From Paraglaciecola polaris LMG 21857 (lineage in GTDB: Bacteria; Pseudomonadota; Gammaproteobacteria; Enterobacterales; Alteromonadaceae): a stretch of DNA of 64,000 nt. The position numbers and the translations under genes are program-made. The notes beneath the pieces are model-generated. The model did not search any database and was not told where the DNA came from. It worked only from the letters and a program-made list of their open reading frames with translations. The stretch's first letter is position 1. Every line of letters begins with the position of its first letter. The stretch covers positions 248,001 to 312,000 of the forward strand of contig NZ_BAER01000017.1 in assembly GCF_000315055.1 (NCBI RefSeq). The letters are read 5' to 3'. Shown here one piece after another: positions 1 through 9,031 of this stretch.

Positions 1-244
1 ACACTGGGCCATTAGAAAATCGGCAATCGAAATAAGGTGCAGGAGGGCAATTTGTCGGGGAAATATAGCTGAGTGCCCCAGGGTCTGAGAGTGAATCACC
101 AAATATGTATAGGTTGCTGATGGGTGAAGCTGAGGCTGTCGCGCTGACAAGCAGCAGGAACGCCAAGGTTACAGAAAATGTCTGTTTGACTTTCTTGCAA
201 AAAAGATTGGTTACGCTAGACACCGGAAGGGTTAGTGTTTTCAT
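1..244 (-). CDS. GDSL/SGNH-family secreted esterase or lipase (5' part only)
   Basis: The gene runs off the left edge, leaving about 81 N-terminal codons. The ATG at 244 follows a good ribosome site (AAAGGTGA). The peptide starts with a basic n-region and a hydrophobic stretch ending [10 protein letters not shown], a typical export signal. The mature part begins with [10 protein letters not shown], which is GDSL block I holding the nucleophilic serine, and then CRFSNGPV, the R-x-SNG-x segment usual downstream in plant-type GDSL lipases and thermolabile-haemolysin relatives. Known members hydrolyse ester bonds of lipids or acetylated sugars outside the cytoplasm. The substrate and any C-terminal autotransporter domain lie outside the window. 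Family assignment is secure; specificity is unknown. Confidence 0.8.
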   Translation of the reverse strand, partial: MKTLTLPVSSVTNLFCKKVKQTFSVTLAFLLLVSATASASPISNLYIFGDSLSDPGALSYISPTNCPPAPYFDCRFSNGPV

Positions 245-581
245 TAAATCACCTTTGGACGATCGTAAACTCAACGACGCCATATAGAATGTATTATTGT
301 CAGTATCCGGTTAAGGACACGCTTCAGCCAAGAATCCCCCAACAGCGAATAGACGGTTTCCATGCTAAAGAGGCTCTATGCATAATTCGATCCTCACCAA
401 TAAAATCAATAATTTAGCTATCTTTTGGTTGAAATAAAGACGATGAGTGCAAAAAAAACTGACACACCTTATCCACTTTCACTGTGCGCATATCAGGCGT
501 ATCGATCCCCCTATGTATTTTACGCTTAAATATGCCCAAGGTAGAGCCAATTAGGCTGTTGCAATCAATACAAATTCCACG
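245..581. other. Intergenic, no gene recognised
   Basis: This 337-base stretch separates the GDSL esterase start from the 3' end of the DUF748 gene. It must hold the esterase promoter, but I could not pick a convincing -35/-10 pair. Short open frames here have neither ribosome sites nor recognisable products. Confidence 0.5.
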
Positions 582-3500
582 TTAATTTGCTTCAAGTGTT
601 AACGCAACGCCGCTACTATCCGTTTGTAAGTGATGGCGGCTGTTGAGTAAAAACAAGCGATTAACCTCAACGTCTTGCACATTGGCCAAATAGGTTTTAA
701 CGACTTTAGCTCGGTTATCAGCAAGTTTTGCCAACGCGCTAGGAGATATCTTAATAGCATTTCGGGTTTGGTTGTACATGGCGATAAGCAGTGCTTGATG
801 AAGGTGATCGGGAGCAATGATCGTCTCAACATCCCCATGCTGAAGTTTGGCTTTGACTAACTGCCGCTCTTCATCAACCGTTTTATTAGTCGTGTTAGTA
901 AACAGCAGGCCTAACGCTTCGCTTATTGGCCCGGCTAAAGGGACCGTACTGGCCGATAATTTCTCAGGGAGTGAATCTTGTCCCGTCAGTTCCCGTAATT
1001 GACTTTGTAGTTTTTGCTCAGCAAGTTCATAGGCATCCGCTACCTCGTTTACGGTTCCTTCAATATTAACCCGTAGGCCTGGGCGCTGTGCTAAGGCACC
1101 AGCTAATGTTGCTAATTTCTGCGACATGTCGTCGCTTAACTGAAACGAACCTGCAGCAAAGGTTATTTCATTGAGTTCATCATCGCTTCCTACCAAATTC
1201 GCCAGCAACGAAAAGGGAGCGCTAACCGCTTTGATAATTAAATTCTTAAGTGTTTGCAGTACGATTGAAGCAAAACCAAAACTGGGATTATCCAAATCCC
1301 CTGATACTTGCAAACCGAGGTCAATCACCCCATTTGAATCTTGTAATAGCGCGATAGCTAATCCTAAAGGCAAGCTTAAGGCTTGGTCTGAGTCTGTTTT
1401 TTTGCCCAGTGTAAGTTGATCAATAATAACGTGATTATCACCCGTCAATTGATTGTTTTCCAAGGTGTATTTAACATCTAATGAAAGCAAACCTTTGTCT
1501 ATAAAATGCCCCATATAGGTGCCTGAATAAGGGTTAACAGAGGTGAGCTCTGCACCACTAACCGAAAAGTTAAGATCCAGGAACATATCGTCAATAAGTG
1601 GATTTAACGAACCTTGCAGCGCCACAGGCGCATAGCCGTCTATTTTACCGTTTAAATCGACATTTGCTGCACTATCGGCGCGAGAAGATAGTGCCGTAAT
1701 GCTGCCGTTTAATGCTTCTATGCCTGAGGCAAAACGCGGTCGCAACGAGTTGTCGGCAAAATACGCACTGCCATCTACGACGCTCACCTCTTCAATTCGG
1801 ATAGCCATAGGCTCAGGGGTTGACTGAGCTGGCTGGATATTTTTGCCAGACGACGGATCATTTGCAGCAACAGCACTGTCGGCCGCTGGTTTGAGCAAAA
1901 TACTGTCGATATTAGTTTGCTTATTTTCATCAATAACAAGCTTCGCATAAGGCTTCTCTAATTCGACTTTTTGCACTGCCAGTGCGTTCTCATTCGAGTT
2001 AAACTGTATGCCTGTTATCTGTAGGTTCTGCCACTTAACTAAAGGCTCTTGTTTCAGGCCATCATTTACCATCAAACCATGAATACTTGCCTGCCCATCG
2101 AAGACAAGCGAGCTTGGCGCACCGGCTTCAAATCCACCTGAAAGGGCTGCTTCGCCCTCTTGCAAGATAAGGTTTGCGTATGATCTAACATAGGGCTGCA
2201 GCTGTTTTAAGGCGAATTGTGTAAAGTCTACTGTGCCCGATACTTGTTGCCTGTGGACGTTAACCGCACCTTCACTGAGTATCGACCCAGCCGCACTCAC
2301 AGGACGTTGCGTTTCGTCGCCCGCAAGGCCTAATGCTAGCGTATAATTAATAGGGGTTTCGAAGCGCGTGTCGACAACGCCTGTTGTCCCATTGATTGAA
2401 AACACTCGCCACTTTACTCCCTGTGATATGGCGCTTTCGTTCAAATCGATACCACCATTGTTAAGGGCAAATGATTGCAGAACAATACGCCACGACGGAG
2501 TGGTATCTGTCACTTTAGGTGCTGTGTTACTAAGTTCTGGTGGCGATGTAGTTGCGGATGTTTTCGATGTGATTTTTGGCGTCAACATAGTAATGAGATC
2601 GACACCATTCTGGTCAAAGTTGGCATCGAGCCAAGGTTCATCAATGCTCATCTCACTGATGTCTACTTGCTGGGTATTGGTATCGAGTTTGAGGCCACGA
2701 ATGTTTAGGCCTGCAATGGTTATTCTGGGTTTATTGCTATCTGCGATAGCTAGCTCAGATAAAGTTAAGTGGCCGTTATCTGCTTGAAAACGAATGCGCT
2801 CCGATTCTTCAGACAAAAGATAATCAAGTTGGAAATTCAGTAATCCGCTTGTGATTTTACCTTCAACCACGTCGTCCGATAATGGCCATAACGGCGACAG
2901 CGCAACACCGACGAGCTCAAGGTGACCTTTGACTTCAAGTGGTGCCAACTGAAATTGGCCTTCGACACCCAGCGTACCACCTTCGCTAGTTACCAGTTTA
3001 AAGTGGTAGTTATTTTGCGCTCCTTGGGAGCTGTGATCCGCCGGTTCAATATAAATGGCGGCTAACGTATCCAGTTCAGTCAACTCGAATGCTAACTCTG
3101 GGTAGTCAATATCAGTCCCAGTGACCCCATCAGATAGAAGAACATGACCATCCTTAAGACGAAATTTGCCTAATCGAATATGAGGGATCTGCGCCTGCTC
3201 GACGTTGTCAGCTACTGTCTGTTCTGATGATGTCTGACTAAGGGTATTAATGATATCAGTCACGTTAAATTGGTTTGTTTCACCGCCTGACGTTCTGGCT
3301 AAATGCGCATAAGGGGCATCGATATATATATGCTCAATACTGAGGGTGAAATGCATCAGTGTTTGCCAGAATCCAGCATCTACCTCTAACAGGTCAAAAT
3401 GCGCAAACGGCTCACTAATCTGCCCTTCTTCTATTAAGAAATTAGATACCCGCATACGCAGTAAAAACGGGTTTATGCTTATTTTTTCAATTGTGACCGT

Positions 3501-3668
3501 GCGCCCAAGCTTGTCACTCAATACACTTGGTAGTTGTGAATGCAATACTAATGGGGTGAGCACACCCAACATTAACGCATAAATTAAAGATCCAGCCATG
3601 ATATAGCTGGAAATGCGCAACCATTTTTTTTGTTTATTGAATGTGTCAGCCAGATTTTTGAAGTACAT
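582..3668 (-). CDS. AsmA-like DUF748 family protein
   Basis: A 1028-residue protein with one N-terminal membrane anchor (about residues 20-45, after a basic KKWLR segment) and a long remainder predicted to lie in the periplasm. The opening region, with VTIEKISINPFLLRMRVSNFLI, has the look of AsmA/DUF748 beta-groove proteins, which are thought to form lipid-conducting bridges between the inner and outer membranes. Low-complexity T/S/P linkers near residues 365-390 and 605-625 separate repeated beta-rich units. The C-terminal part (NQTRNAIKISPSALAKLADN, then VNRLFLL) is typical of DUF748 C-termini. The ATG at 3668 has only a weak ribosome site but sits correctly before the anchor. The gene appears monocistronic. 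Family call is firm; the cargo is unknown. Confidence 0.8.
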   Translation of the reverse strand: MYFKNLADTFNKQKKWLRISSYIMAGSLIYALMLGVLTPLVLHSQLPSVLSDKLGRTVTIEKISINPFLLRMRVSNFLIEEGQISEPFAHFDLLEVDAGFWQTLMHFTLSIEHIYIDAPYAHLARTSGGETNQFNVTDIINTLSQTSSEQTVADNVEQAQIPHIRLGKFRLKDGHVLLSDGVTGTDIDYPELAFELTELDTLAAIYIEPADHSSQGAQNNYHFKLVTSEGGTLGVEGQFQLAPLEVKGHLELVGVALSPLWPLSDDVVEGKITSGLLNFQLDYLLSEESERIRFQADNGHLTLSELAIADSNKPRITIAGLNIRGLKLDTNTQQVDISEMSIDEPWLDANFDQNGVDLITMLTPKITSKTSATTSPPELSNTAPKVTDTTPSWRIVLQSFALNNGGIDLNESAISQGVKWRVFSINGTTGVVDTRFETPINYTLALGLAGDETQRPVSAAGSILSEGAVNVHRQQVSGTVDFTQFALKQLQPYVRSYANLILQEGEAALSGGFEAGAPSSLVFDGQASIHGLMVNDGLKQEPLVKWQNLQITGIQFNSNENALAVQKVELEKPYAKLVIDENKQTNIDSILLKPAADSAVAANDPSSGKNIQPAQSTPEPMAIRIEEVSVVDGSAYFADNSLRPRFASGIEALNGSITALSSRADSAANVDLNGKIDGYAPVALQGSLNPLIDDMFLDLNFSVSGAELTSVNPYSGTYMGHFIDKGLLSLDVKYTLENNQLTGDNHVIIDQLTLGKKTDSDQALSLPLGLAIALLQDSNGVIDLGLQVSGDLDNPSFGFASIVLQTLKNLIIKAVSAPFSLLANLVGSDDELNEITFAAGSFQLSDDMSQKLATLAGALAQRPGLRVNIEGTVNEVADAYELAEQKLQSQLRELTGQDSLPEKLSASTVPLAGPISEALGLLFTNTTNKTVDEERQLVKAKLQHGDVETIIAPDHLHQALLIAMYNQTRNAIKISPSALAKLADNRAKVVKTYLANVQDVEVNRLFLLNSRHHLQTDSSGVALTLEAN

Positions 3669-3710
3669 AGTCTGTTCTATTTAATTAGACGCCAAAGTAG
3701 TCATGAAAGT

Positions 3711-3740
3711 GTGGGCCTGCTAACGAGTTAACAGGCCCAC
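3711..3740 (-). terminator. Hairpin downstream of the DUF2780 gene
   Basis: A 9-bp perfect stem (GTGGGCCTG / CAGGCCCAC) with a 12-base loop lies just past the stop codon of the DUF2780 gene. There is no clear U-tract on the minus strand, so it is either a weak terminator or an mRNA-stabilising hairpin between the two minus-strand genes. Confidence 0.5.
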
Positions 3741-3750
3741 TGGGAATGTC

Positions 3751-4320
3751 TTAAAGAATAGCCGTCAGTTTGCCAAGTCCGGACTGTAGCAATGCTTGGG
3801 TGTCTTCATCATCACTAATATACGTACTAATTTGAGAAACAAAACTACTTATCATGTCTGTATCTAAACCGAGCGCTTCAAACTGCTGTTTTAGCTCATT
3901 AATAGCGCTTAATGAACTGCTGTATTCCGATGCTTTGCTTAATAATCCAGACATGCCAGAACTCTTTGATGACGAGTCGGTAGCAATGTCGGGCGCATAG
4001 GCTAACAAAGAATCCAAACCCGGCAAGCTACCAGCAAGCTGCGTGTAATCAGTCCCAGACAGATTACTTTTTGCATAATCGAAAATTGATGCTAAACCGC
4101 CTTGTGACTGAGTTTCGCTTACGCCTAAATTATCCGAAACCATGCTCACTAAGCTTGATACATCGAATGATTCAGATGTTGATGACGCAACTGCCACCGA
4201 TTCAGTAGAACTAGTGCTATCCACTAAGCCCTTCAGTTTATCCAGTGAACTAACAGCAGATGCGTGGGTTGAAAGGGTTAGTGTCAGCGTGGCGATCAGT
4301 AAAGCAGGTATATTTTTCAT
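3751..4320 (-). CDS. DUF2780 (VcgC/VcgE-like) secreted protein
   Basis: A 189-residue protein with a clear signal peptide (MKNIPALLIATLTLTLSTHASA). After a serine-rich linker (about 30-55) comes the pattern typical of DUF2780: a segment ending LGVSETQSQGGLASIFDYAK, then GLDSLLAYAPD, then LKQQFEALGLDTDMISSFV. Relatives are small exported helical proteins found in Vibrio and other marine gammaproteobacteria and have no known function. The start is supported by AAAGGAG seven bases before the ATG. It looks monocistronic, with its own hairpin downstream. Family membership is likely from these motifs; function is unknown. Confidence 0.72.
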   Translation of the reverse strand: MKNIPALLIATLTLTLSTHASAVSSLDKLKGLVDSTSSTESVAVASSTSESFDVSSLVSMVSDNLGVSETQSQGGLASIFDYAKSNLSGTDYTQLAGSLPGLDSLLAYAPDIATDSSSKSSGMSGLLSKASEYSSSLSAINELKQQFEALGLDTDMISSFVSQISTYISDDEDTQALLQSGLGKLTAIL

Positions 4321-4753
4321 TTAAGACTCCTTTGATTATGGGTATTCTGGCAGATTTAATAGCCATAAATAAGTAAAAAACTGACCCAGCACTTGGACGT
4401 GTTACCCGTTAATAATGTAGATACAAACGAAGCACTTAGTTGACTATTTCTGCGCGGCATCCTAGCGTAAATCAACACTAATTACCTGCGTAAAAGTGTA
4501 AAGAATATCTTTACACTTTTACGCACTTTGAAATCACGTTAGCGACCCAAAACCTAACGCGTTGGCACAAAGGAGTGAAGACCAACAGGTAAAGGTTGAT
4601 GACATAAAAAAGGGCAAATGAGTGCTGGCGATTACTCATTAATCGGCGGTCAAACGCGGGTGTGTAAGTGGCTAACTGTTCTGATGGCATGCCGAGGAAA
4701 TGAGATTAAAAGGGGGACCTTGAGAGGCGCCTCAGTCCAATGGCAATGTTTGT
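4321..4753. other. Intergenic region with a strong inverted repeat
   Basis: About 430 bases without a gene. The promoter of the DUF2780 gene must lie in its left part. The notable content is the 18-bp perfect inverted repeat at 4487-4525, described separately. Nothing else was recognised. Confidence 0.5.
4487..4525. repeat. 18-bp perfect inverted repeat
   Basis: The arms 4487-4504 (TGCGTAAAAGTGTAAAGA) and 4508-4525 are exact reverse complements around a 3-base centre. The repeat is AT-rich, no T-run follows on either strand, and no gene ends nearby, so an ordinary terminator is unlikely. It could be an operator for a dimeric regulator or an intergenic palindrome. Confidence 0.8.
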
Positions 4754-5023
4754 TTATTGGCCTGAAAGCATTCGCGCCAACCGGCTAAACAAGCCTGCTT
4801 TTACCTGTTGCTTTGCCTTAACGATTGGCGCTTTATTTGCACTATTATCTTGGGCTTGTTTCCAGCGTTTATCGGTGGCTAAACGTTTTTCACGGCGCTG
4901 CTCAGCACGGTTTGCCACATCGGTGAAGCGCGCTCTTTGCTCTGCAGTAAAACCTTCAGCGAAGCTTTTACTCGGTGCACTGCGCGGACGCCTTGAACCA
5001 CTGCTTTTAGGTGAACTACACAT
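4754..5023 (-). CDS. Small basic protein of unknown function
   Basis: An 89-residue, strongly basic open frame starting MCSSPKSSGSRRPRS. The central segment (about 25-60) is rich in Arg, Gln, Glu and Lys and looks alpha-helical (AEQRARF, then AEQRREKRL), and the C-terminus is amphipathic (GLFSRLARML). A GGGGAT element lies upstream of the ATG. An overlapping frame on the opposite strand (4740-5042) is less protein-like because it is dominated by Ala, Leu, Cys and Arg. The composition suggests nucleic-acid or ribosome contact, but I recognise no family. It may not be a gene. Confidence 0.45.
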   Translation of the reverse strand: MCSSPKSSGSRRPRSAPSKSFAEGFTAEQRARFTDVANRAEQRREKRLATDKRWKQAQDNSANKAPIVKAKQQVKAGLFSRLARMLSGQ

Positions 5024-5391
5024 AACTATCTATCCCCAATAATCTGCTCATATTAATATAGACAGAGTAATCGAAAGATTTATTCCCAGTGAGCATAATA
5101 ACTGTTGGACCTCATTCATTCGCCAAAGAATAGGGAGCGGGTATGTCCCCTTAACACCACACGTCACAGGCGAGTGCTAGCCACTAGCGAGTTAGCCTAA
5201 TAGGCCGAGACAAGCGCGAAAAATGACCGGATACGGCTGATTAGATAAAACGAACACCCTAATCAGCAGCACTACTGTTGTGTGTCTGCTGCATTTACTG
5301 GTGAGTCGCGACGCCGCCCTGCGCTCCAGGCCGAAACAGTGCAAACGAGGAATATACTTGACGGGTTTCAATCCTTTGACTTAGGCACACT
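5024..5391. other. Intergenic, no gene recognised
   Basis: About 370 bases between the small basic protein and the 3' end of the efflux permease gene. I see no convincing open frame, tRNA or terminator with a T-run. Confidence 0.5.
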
Positions 5392-6621
5392 TTATTCGTA
5401 CCTAAGGGCATCGATTGGGGCTAAGCGCGACGCTTTGAGTGCGGGGTAATAACCAAAGAAAACCCCAATCAGGCCAGAGAACCCTAAACTCAATAATACG
5501 ACTTGGGTTTCAATGATCCCCCCTGCCCCAATGCCGTATTGGTTGCCGATAAAAACAAATCCGTAAGCAATCATGACTCCAATAAAGCCGCCTAAGCCAC
5601 ACAACACGATGGACTCAATCAAAAACTGATACAAAATATCAGAGGGTTTTGCTCCCACCGCCATGCGTAGGCCAATCTCACGGGTGCGTTCGGTCACCGA
5701 GACCAACATAATGTTCATAATACCTATGCCGCCCACTACTAAACTTACCGAGGCAACCCAGGCCAATAATGTGTTGAATACTTGGATGGTTTCGGCTCGG
5801 GTGGCAATCATTTCTGACACGTTGCGAATACGAAATAAATCATCCCCGCCAACCGGAATGCGCATACGTTGACGCAATAAACGAGTCATTTCCTCTTCTA
5901 TGTAACCCATATCTTCACCGTCATAGGCGCTGACTTGAATAAAGCGCACGGATTTCGGATTGGTTGCCGTTACCCCAGTAATTTTGTTACGCACGGTTTT
6001 AATAGGTAAAAAGATCACGTCGTCTTGGTCTTCACCTCTGGCATCTTGACCCTTTTCATTCAACACCCCAATCACAGTAGCATTAAAGTTTGTAACTCGT
6101 AGGGTTTGCCCAATAGGGTCGCTTGCGCCAAACAACTCACTGCGCACTCGCTCACCAATAATCACCACCTTACTGCCTCTACTGACTTCTGCGGCAGTAA
6201 ACTCTCTGCCACTGGCGATCTCCCAGTCCCGTACTACAAAATAACGATTATCTATGCCGTCGATTTCAGTAGACCAATTTAAGTTGCCATAAATCACTTG
6301 CCCTGATGCCGACAAATAAGGTGCGGCAGCCTCAACTCCCGGCACTTGTTTTTCAATTAAATTAGCATCGTCTTCATTTATTTTCACCACAGAAGCCGAA
6401 CGTGCGCCACCACTTTGGCGAAAAGCCCCAGTAACAAAAAACACATTGCCGCCCAGTGATTTGATTTGCTCGTCAACCTTCTGTTGCGCGCCTGCGCCCA
6501 TGGCCACCATGATAATCACCGCTGCCACACCAATAATGATACCCAACATGGTTAAGCAACTACGTAATACATTGACTCGTAAAGCGGTGATCGCCGTTTT
6601 AAGTAGAATCACTATTTTCAT
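5392..6621 (-). CDS. MacB-type ABC transporter permease (FtsX family)
   Basis: A 409-residue inner-membrane permease. The first 45 residues (ALRVNVLRSCLTMLGIIIGV) form the first membrane segment with the conserved coupling motif of MacB/LolCE permeases. A large periplasmic MacB_PCD-type domain (about 50-255) follows, then three membrane segments around 285, 335 and 370 forming the FtsX domain, including VTERTREIGLRMAVGA. Proteins of this type act mechanically with an ABC ATPase and a periplasmic adaptor to expel macrolides, peptides, siderophores or lipoproteins through an outer-membrane channel. Its start overlaps the ATPase stop by 4 bases, so translation is probably coupled. It is the last gene of the three-gene operon, and no TolC-like gene is adjacent. 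Confidence 0.9.
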   Translation of the reverse strand: MKIVILLKTAITALRVNVLRSCLTMLGIIIGVAAVIIMVAMGAGAQQKVDEQIKSLGGNVFFVTGAFRQSGGARSASVVKINEDDANLIEKQVPGVEAAAPYLSASGQVIYGNLNWSTEIDGIDNRYFVVRDWEIASGREFTAAEVSRGSKVVIIGERVRSELFGASDPIGQTLRVTNFNATVIGVLNEKGQDARGEDQDDVIFLPIKTVRNKITGVTATNPKSVRFIQVSAYDGEDMGYIEEEMTRLLRQRMRIPVGGDDLFRIRNVSEMIATRAETIQVFNTLLAWVASVSLVVGGIGIMNIMLVSVTERTREIGLRMAVGAKPSDILYQFLIESIVLCGLGGFIGVMIAYGFVFIGNQYGIGAGGIIETQVVLLSLGFSGLIGVFFGYYPALKASRLAPIDALRYE

Positions 6622-7340
6622 GCTGCACTTTCCTTTGCTGCCTGTTTTACGTATTCATTGCGCACGTCGCTAATAAGCTCTCCATCACGAAACGTCAGTT
6701 TGCGCTTAGCAAATTGCGCAATTTCCGGCTCATGGGTAACCAGAACGATGGTTTTGCCTTGTTGATTAAGCTGTTGAAAAAGCGCCATCACTTCTAACCC
6801 CGTTTGGGTGTCCAGTGCACCTGTGGGCTCATCGGCTAAAATCATCAAAGGATCATTAATTAACGCCCTAGCAATGGCAACGCGCTGCTGTTGCCCCCCG
6901 GATAATTGACTTGGGTGATGGTCCATACGCGACGCTAACCCTACGCTTTCTAGGCATTGCTTGGCACGAGAGAGCCAATCAGACTCGGGAATTTTGCTGT
7001 ACAACAAGGGTAACGTGACGTTATTCAGCGCGCTGGTGCGCGGCAACAAATTAAATTGCTGAAAAACGAATCCAATGCGTTGATTACGCACGCTGGCCAA
7101 TTCATTCTTACTTAAACTTGATAGCTCTTGACCTGCAAATGCTATGCTGCCTTCACTGGCGATATCTAGGCAACCTAATAGGTTCATCATGGTGGATTTA
7201 CCGGAACCAGATGAGCCCATAATGGCCACAAACTCGCCTTGGTAAATGTCTAAGTCCACTCCTTTGAGAGCCCATACCAATTCATTTCCCATGGCGTAGA
7301 CTTTTTTCGCCTGACGAACACGCAGTAAAGGCTGTGACAT
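6618..7340 (-). CDS. ABC transporter ATP-binding protein (MacB/LolD type)
   Basis: A 240-residue nucleotide-binding subunit with all the expected motifs: Walker [10 protein letters not shown] (about 42-50), Q-loop [18 protein letters not shown], signature [15 protein letters not shown], Walker [13 protein letters not shown] and H-loop VTHEP. The sequence resembles the stand-alone ATPases paired with MacB-like permeases. The ATG shares one base with the adaptor stop codon (TAATG), and the gene overlaps the permease by 4 bases, so the three proteins are made from one transcript. It energises the permease encoded at 5392-6621. Substrate is not deducible. Confidence 0.95.
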   Translation of the reverse strand: MSQPLLRVRQAKKVYAMGNELVWALKGVDLDIYQGEFVAIMGSSGSGKSTMMNLLGCLDIASEGSIAFAGQELSSLSKNELASVRNQRIGFVFQQFNLLPRTSALNNVTLPLLYSKIPESDWLSRAKQCLESVGLASRMDHHPSQLSGGQQQRVAIARALINDPLMILADEPTGALDTQTGLEVMALFQQLNQQGKTIVLVTHEPEIAQFAKRKLTFRDGELISDVRNEYVKQAAKESAA

Positions 7341-8821
7341 TAGTCCGTCACCTTCTGAGCACGCACTATGACTTTGTCACCGTCGCGCAATTGCTTTGCT
7401 TGCATTTCACTGTATTCAAGATCCGCAATACCAATTCTGACCTCTACTTTTACCGGCTGACCATCACGCAACACCCAAACCGTGCCACGCTGATAATCTT
7501 GGTCCCCAGCGGAGGCTTTGCGCTGACCGGTGCGGGATTGGCCTAGGGTCTTATATTTACCCATTTGCTCAGGGGTTAATATACTTTGCAGTGCAATATT
7601 CATCTGGCTACGTACTTTTTTCATTGCATCGTTACCAGATGATGGCCGGCCACCTGGGCCACCCGGCCCAGCTTCACGAGCCGCGCGCATTGACTCGCGC
7701 ATTTTTTGCATCACATCTGCTACTTGCTCTTGTTGTAACTCATTCAACGTAAGTTGTTCGGTTAATTCAGCTAAGCGCTCATCAGCTCCTGTACCACTAT
7801 TGGCGGCAGAGTCAGTGTTGCTGTCGGGTGAGAAACGCAGCGCGGAATTAGGTACGCGCAATACATTATCACGCTGACCCAACACAATATCTACATTCGC
7901 AGTCATGCCAGGTAGCAATAACAAACGCTCATTCTTAACGCCTATGATCACCTTGTAGGTCACCACGTTATTGGTCACAGTAGCGGATTTTCGAACTTGG
8001 GTAACGATGCCGCGAAATTGCCTTTCAGGGAAAGCATCAACGGTAAAGTTTACGTTTTGCTCTTTTGCAATGCGTCCAATATCTGCCTCGTCCACATCAG
8101 CCTCTATCTGCATAGAAGCCAAATCTTGGGCTATCGAAAATAATGTGGGAGCAGATAGACTTGCCGAAACCGTTTGGCCCTTATCAACTTGACGATCTAT
8201 CACCACACCATCTACCGGAGAACGAATGTAGGTACGGTCTAGGTCTAACTTAGCTTGCTCTAACATAGATTGAGATTGCTGTATTTTAGCTTCGCCTACC
8301 AAAATAGCCGCATCGGCGGTATCGATGGCTACCTTGGCCAGCTCATAGGAAGTTTCACTGATATCTAATTCAGACGCACTGACTAGGTTTTTATCACGCA
8401 ATTCCCGTGTACGTTTGTATTCGCGCTGGGCAAGTTTCTCTTCGGTTTTGGCTTTTTGCAACGCCGCTTTTAACTGCACCAAGCTGGCGTTTGACGAGGC
8501 TAAATCGGCTTCGCTTTGACGCAATTTCGATAACACAGTGCGATCATCGATACGTGCAATTACCTGCCCGCTTGTGACCTCATCATTAAAATCCACATTC
8601 AATTGGGATACCAGCCCGGACAGCTCCGAGCCAACCTCAACGGTTACCACAGGTGATATCGAGCCTGATGAGTTAACCGTGCTCTCAATTTTACCCATCG
8701 ACAACGGTTGCGTGTGGTACACAATGCGCTCACCCGCTTGCTTAGGCTGGGTCAACCACCAGAATGTCACTGCAATTGCAGCGACGATAACCAGTCCCTT
8801 TATTAACGAGGTATTCTTCAT
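7340..8821 (-). CDS. MacA-like periplasmic adaptor with a helical LTxxQ-type insert
   Basis: A 493-residue membrane-fusion protein. An N-terminal anchor (about 8-23) is followed by a lipoyl-like half (SGSISPVVTVEVGSELSG), a long coiled-coil hairpin (about 95-195), the second lipoyl half (YIRSPVDGVVIDR) and beta-barrel domains. Between VPNSALRFSP and GTVWVLRDGQ lies an insert of about 100 residues holding LTLNELQQEQVADVMQKMR, a Gly/Pro-rich loop (GPGGPGGRP) and a closing LTPEQMGKYKTL, which recall the LTxxQ motifs of CpxP/Spy. The start chosen is the ATG at 8821, immediately before the basic and hydrophobic anchor. An upstream start at 8890 would add 23 residues without a better ribosome site. 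It heads the adaptor-ATPase-permease operon. Confidence 0.9.
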   Translation of the reverse strand: MKNTSLIKGLVIVAAIAVTFWWLTQPKQAGERIVYHTQPLSMGKIESTVNSSGSISPVVTVEVGSELSGLVSQLNVDFNDEVTSGQVIARIDDRTVLSKLRQSEADLASSNASLVQLKAALQKAKTEEKLAQREYKRTRELRDKNLVSASELDISETSYELAKVAIDTADAAILVGEAKIQQSQSMLEQAKLDLDRTYIRSPVDGVVIDRQVDKGQTVSASLSAPTLFSIAQDLASMQIEADVDEADIGRIAKEQNVNFTVDAFPERQFRGIVTQVRKSATVTNNVVTYKVIIGVKNERLLLLPGMTANVDIVLGQRDNVLRVPNSALRFSPDSNTDSAANSGTGADERLAELTEQLTLNELQQEQVADVMQKMRESMRAAREAGPGGPGGRPSSGNDAMKKVRSQMNIALQSILTPEQMGKYKTLGQSRTGQRKASAGDQDYQRGTVWVLRDGQPVKVEVRIGIADLEYSEMQAKQLRDGDKVIVRAQKVTD

Positions 8822-8985
8822 AGTGTGATATCTGCTAGATGTATTTAAACGTTTGAATAATGGGAGAATTAAAGCACTTATCAGATACAAATACTGTCAA
8901 TGAAATGTAAAGTTATCTAAAGTTGACGTTTCAAGCCATGATAACGTCCCCATCTGTATTAACTCGCTATTGACGGGCATAAAAA

Positions 8986-9003
8986 ACGTCACCTAAGTGA
9001 CGT
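8986..9003 (-). terminator. Rho-independent terminator of the rimK operon
   Basis: A 7-bp stem (ACGTCAC / GTGACGT) with a 4-base loop. On the minus strand it is followed by a T-run (the plus-strand A-run at 8981-8986), and on the plus strand by another T-run, so it could work in both directions. It lies about 30 bases past the end of the AstE-like gene. Confidence 0.8.
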
Positions 9004-9031
9004 ATTTTTTATAACGTAAAGTGGCTCAGGC

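Noticed and set aside
2368-2787. 139-codon frame antisense to the DUF748 gene
   Set aside because: Lies fully inside a well-supported gene on the other strand, with shadow-like composition.
4740-5042. 100-codon plus-strand frame opposite the small basic protein
   Set aside because: Composition is dominated by Ala/Leu/Cys/Arg and lacks a ribosome site; the minus-strand frame is better, though also uncertain.
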